Shown: piece after piece, positions 61,849-64,000 of the stretch | Position numbering within the stretch: the stretch's first letter is position 1 | Layout: each line of letters opens with the position of its first letter | Source: an uncultured Lachnospiraceae bacterium | Lineage (GTDB): Bacteria; Bacillota; Clostridia; TANB77; CAG-508 | Length of the DNA stretch: 64,000 nucleotides | Direction: 5' to 3' | NCBI GenBank assembly: GCA_945917765.1 | Contig: CAMEHU010000002.1 | Span: forward strand, 25,681-89,680 | Program-made: the position numbers and the translations under genes | Notes under the pieces: model-generated | The model's database searches: none | The model's input: the letters and a program-made list of their open reading frames with translations, nothing else | What the model was told of the DNA's origin: nothing

Positions 61849-62064
61849 TTATCTCTCGATATCTTCTTCATTTGGTTGTTGTCTTTTACCTTCCCATTCA
61901 AGTTCAGCTGTTAAACTCATTGATTTTTGAGCACATTCAGCAAATAGTTTTTCATCTTCTTTACTATGAAAAGGTGATACAGCAACAACTTTTTCTTTTA
62001 TTATTTCTTGCTTTTCTTCCGGAATATTTGATTTTCTTTTAAATAAATCTTTCAACCATCCCAT
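61849..62064 (-). CDS. hypothetical 71-aa protein inside the S10 operon
   Basis: MGWLKDLFKRKSNIPEEKQEIIKEKVVAVSPFHSKEDEKLFAECAQKSMSLTAELEWEGKRQQPNEEDIER; abuts the rplW stop codon. Confidence 0.75.
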   Translation of the reverse strand: MGWLKDLFKRKSNIPEEKQEIIKEKVVAVSPFHSKEDEKLFAECAQKSMSLTAELEWEGKRQQPNEEDIER

Positions 62065-62066
62065 GA

Positions 62067-62414
62067 TTAAGCACCCATGAATTCTTCGATTGAATCCTTA
62101 TATTTCTTAGCTACTTTCTTAACTTTTCCACCTTCAGCTAAGTATGTTTTGTCAGATGGATTTGTATCTATAGTAACTATAGCTTTTTTCCAGTCTGATG
62201 TTTTACCATAGTTTCTTCCAACTCTTCTTGTTTTTCCGCTAACGTTGATTGTGTTAACTTTTAAAACTTTAACACCAAATAATTTTTCTACAGCGTTTGC
62301 TATATCAACTTTTGTAGCTTTTTTGTTAACTTTGAAAGTGTATTTTCCTTCATTAATTCCATCATTACTTTTTTCAGTAACAACTGGAGCGATTATGATA
62401 TCTTCTGGCATCAT
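62067..62414 (-). CDS. rplW: 50S ribosomal protein L23
   Basis: IIIAPVVTEKSNDGINEGKYTFKVNKKATKVDIANAVEKLFGVKV. Confidence 0.97.
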   Translation of the reverse strand: MMPEDIIIAPVVTEKSNDGINEGKYTFKVNKKATKVDIANAVEKLFGVKVLKVNTINVSGKTRRVGRNYGKTSDWKKAIVTIDTNPSDKTYLAEGGKVKKVAKKYKDSIEEFMGA

Positions 62415-63037
62415 TATGCATACACCTCCTCTAATTTTTTAACTGTGTCTAAAGTTAATACTAAGTTTTTGTATTTTAATAAATCATAAACATTTATTGT
62501 GTTAACTTGTAATGTTTTAACATTTTCAATATTTCTAGCTGATTTTTGAACGTTTTCGTTTTTGTCAGCTAATACGATTAATGTTTTTCCTTCTACTTTT
62601 AAGTTTGTTAAAGCATTAACCATTTGTTTTGTTTTGATTGAATCAAAGTTGAATGCGTCAACAACTATTAATTCATTTTCTAATACTTTAGAACTTAATA
62701 AAGATTTAATAGCTAATCTTCTTTCTTTCTTATTAACTGTATATTTATATGAACGAGGTTTTGGACCTAAAGCTATACCACCTTTAATCCATTGTGGAGC
62801 TCTGATACTTCCTTGTCTTGCTCTACCTGTTCCTTTTTGTCTCCATGGTTTTCTACCACCACCACGAACTTCTGCTCTTGTTTTTGTGCTTTGAGTACCT
62901 TGTCTTTGGTTAGCTAAGAAGTTAACTAAAACACTGTGTACTACTGCTTCATTTGGTTCAATTCCAAATATTTCTTCTTTCAAATCTACACTTGAAACTT
63001 TTTTACCTTCTACATTATATACGTCTATACTAGGCAT
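62414..63037 (-). CDS. rplD: 50S ribosomal protein L4
   Basis: RQGTQSTKTRAEVRGGGRKPWRQKGTGRARQGSIRAPQWIKGG. Confidence 0.98.
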   Translation of the reverse strand: MPSIDVYNVEGKKVSSVDLKEEIFGIEPNEAVVHSVLVNFLANQRQGTQSTKTRAEVRGGGRKPWRQKGTGRARQGSIRAPQWIKGGIALGPKPRSYKYTVNKKERRLAIKSLLSSKVLENELIVVDAFNFDSIKTKQMVNALTNLKVEGKTLIVLADKNENVQKSARNIENVKTLQVNTINVYDLLKYKNLVLTLDTVKKLEEVYA

Positions 63038-63054
63038 TTCTTAATCCTCCTTCC

Positions 63055-63681
63055 TTATGCTTTTACACTTTTTCTTAATTTTAATATTGCACCTTTAGCT
63101 CCTGGTACACTACCTTTGATTAAGATAACATTTTTATCCATATCAACTTTTACAACATCTAAGTTTTGAATTGTAACTGTTACTCTTCCCATATGTCCTG
63201 GTAATTTTTTACCTTTGAAAACTCTGCTAGGTGTAGAATTAGCTCCCATAGAACCTGGTCTTCTATGATACATAGAACCATGAGCCATTGGTCCTCTTGA
63301 TTGTCCGTGTCTTTTAATAACACCTTGGAAACCTTTACCTTTTGTTGTTCCTTGAACATCAATTTTGTCTCCTGCTTCAAAAGCGTCAGCTTTGATTTCT
63401 GAACCTACTGTTAAGTCTTCAAAATCTTCAACTCTGAATTCTCTTAAATGTTTTTTAAGAGTTAAACCAGCTTTTGTAAAGTGTCCTCTTTCTGGTTTGT
63501 TTAATTTAGATTCTTTTACATCTCCGAATCCTAATTGGATAGCATCGTATCCATCTGTTTCTACTGTTTTAACTTGTGCCACTACGCAAGGACCAGCTTC
63601 GATTACTGTTACCGGAATAACTTTTCCTTTTTCGTCAAATATTTGAGTCATTCCAACTTTTTTTCCTATAATTGTTTTCAT
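63055..63681 (-). CDS. rplC: 50S ribosomal protein L3
   Basis: [31 protein letters not shown]...[12 protein letters not shown]. Confidence 0.98.
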   Translation of the reverse strand: MKTIIGKKVGMTQIFDEKGKVIPVTVIEAGPCVVAQVKTVETDGYDAIQLGFGDVKESKLNKPERGHFTKAGLTLKKHLREFRVEDFEDLTVGSEIKADAFEAGDKIDVQGTTKGKGFQGVIKRHGQSRGPMAHGSMYHRRPGSMGANSTPSRVFKGKKLPGHMGRVTVTIQNLDVVKVDMDKNVILIKGSVPGAKGAILKLRKSVKA

Positions 63682-63857
63682 TTTAAAATTCCTCCTAACT
63701 ATTGGCTGATAATTTTTATCAGCTTGGTTTTGAATTGTTTTCTTGATTTTATATTAAGAAAACTTTTTCGAACTTTAAAGTTTAGTTCTAACTAATTAAA
63801 ACTCTATATTATTTTTTCTTTCGAGTTATAACTTTCTTTTATAATTCAAAAGAAAAA

Positions 63858-64000
63858 TTATAATTTGATTTCAATATCAACACCTGCAGGTAATTCAACT
63901 TTCATTAAAGTATCTACAGTTTTTTGTGTTGGGTAAAGAATGTCTATAACTCTTTTATGTGTTCTCATTTCAAATTGTTCTCTTGAATCTTTGTCTTTGT
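63858..64000 (-). CDS. rpsJ: 30S ribosomal protein S10 (partial, runs off window)
   Basis: Read directly: ...[46 protein letters not shown]. Confidence 0.95.
   Translation of the reverse strand, partial: KDKDSREQFEMRTHKRVIDILYPTQKTVDTLMKVELPAGVDIEIKL

Overview
AT-rich window from a probably spore-forming Firmicute (Clostridia-like; spoVT, CotF-like coat proteins, a Spo0E-like ORF, MecA). Most of the window reads on the minus strand. It holds: lower glycolysis genes (gpmI, tpiA, pgk, gap); a bacteriocin/RiPP-type locus (unannotated 57-aa double-glycine precursor, C39-peptidase ABC transporter, three GT2-type proteins, a deaminase); a group of zinc-ribbon/SPFH proteins resembling the B. subtilis ydjGHI membrane-stress module; a surface protein with 15 hexapeptide repeats; tRNA-Gln, tRNA-Gly and tRNA-Cys; pcrA; a serS T-box; an ECF sigma/anti-sigma pair; and a near-complete S10-spc-alpha ribosomal super-operon (rpsJ partial to rplQ). 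GGGACG-core palindromic REP-like elements are scattered through intergenic regions, and several very long hairpins sit in ribosomal-operon spacers. The best candidate for an undescribed system is the glycosyltransferase-linked double-glycine peptide locus at 9.1-14.5 kb. Product calls were made by reading the translations, with no database search.
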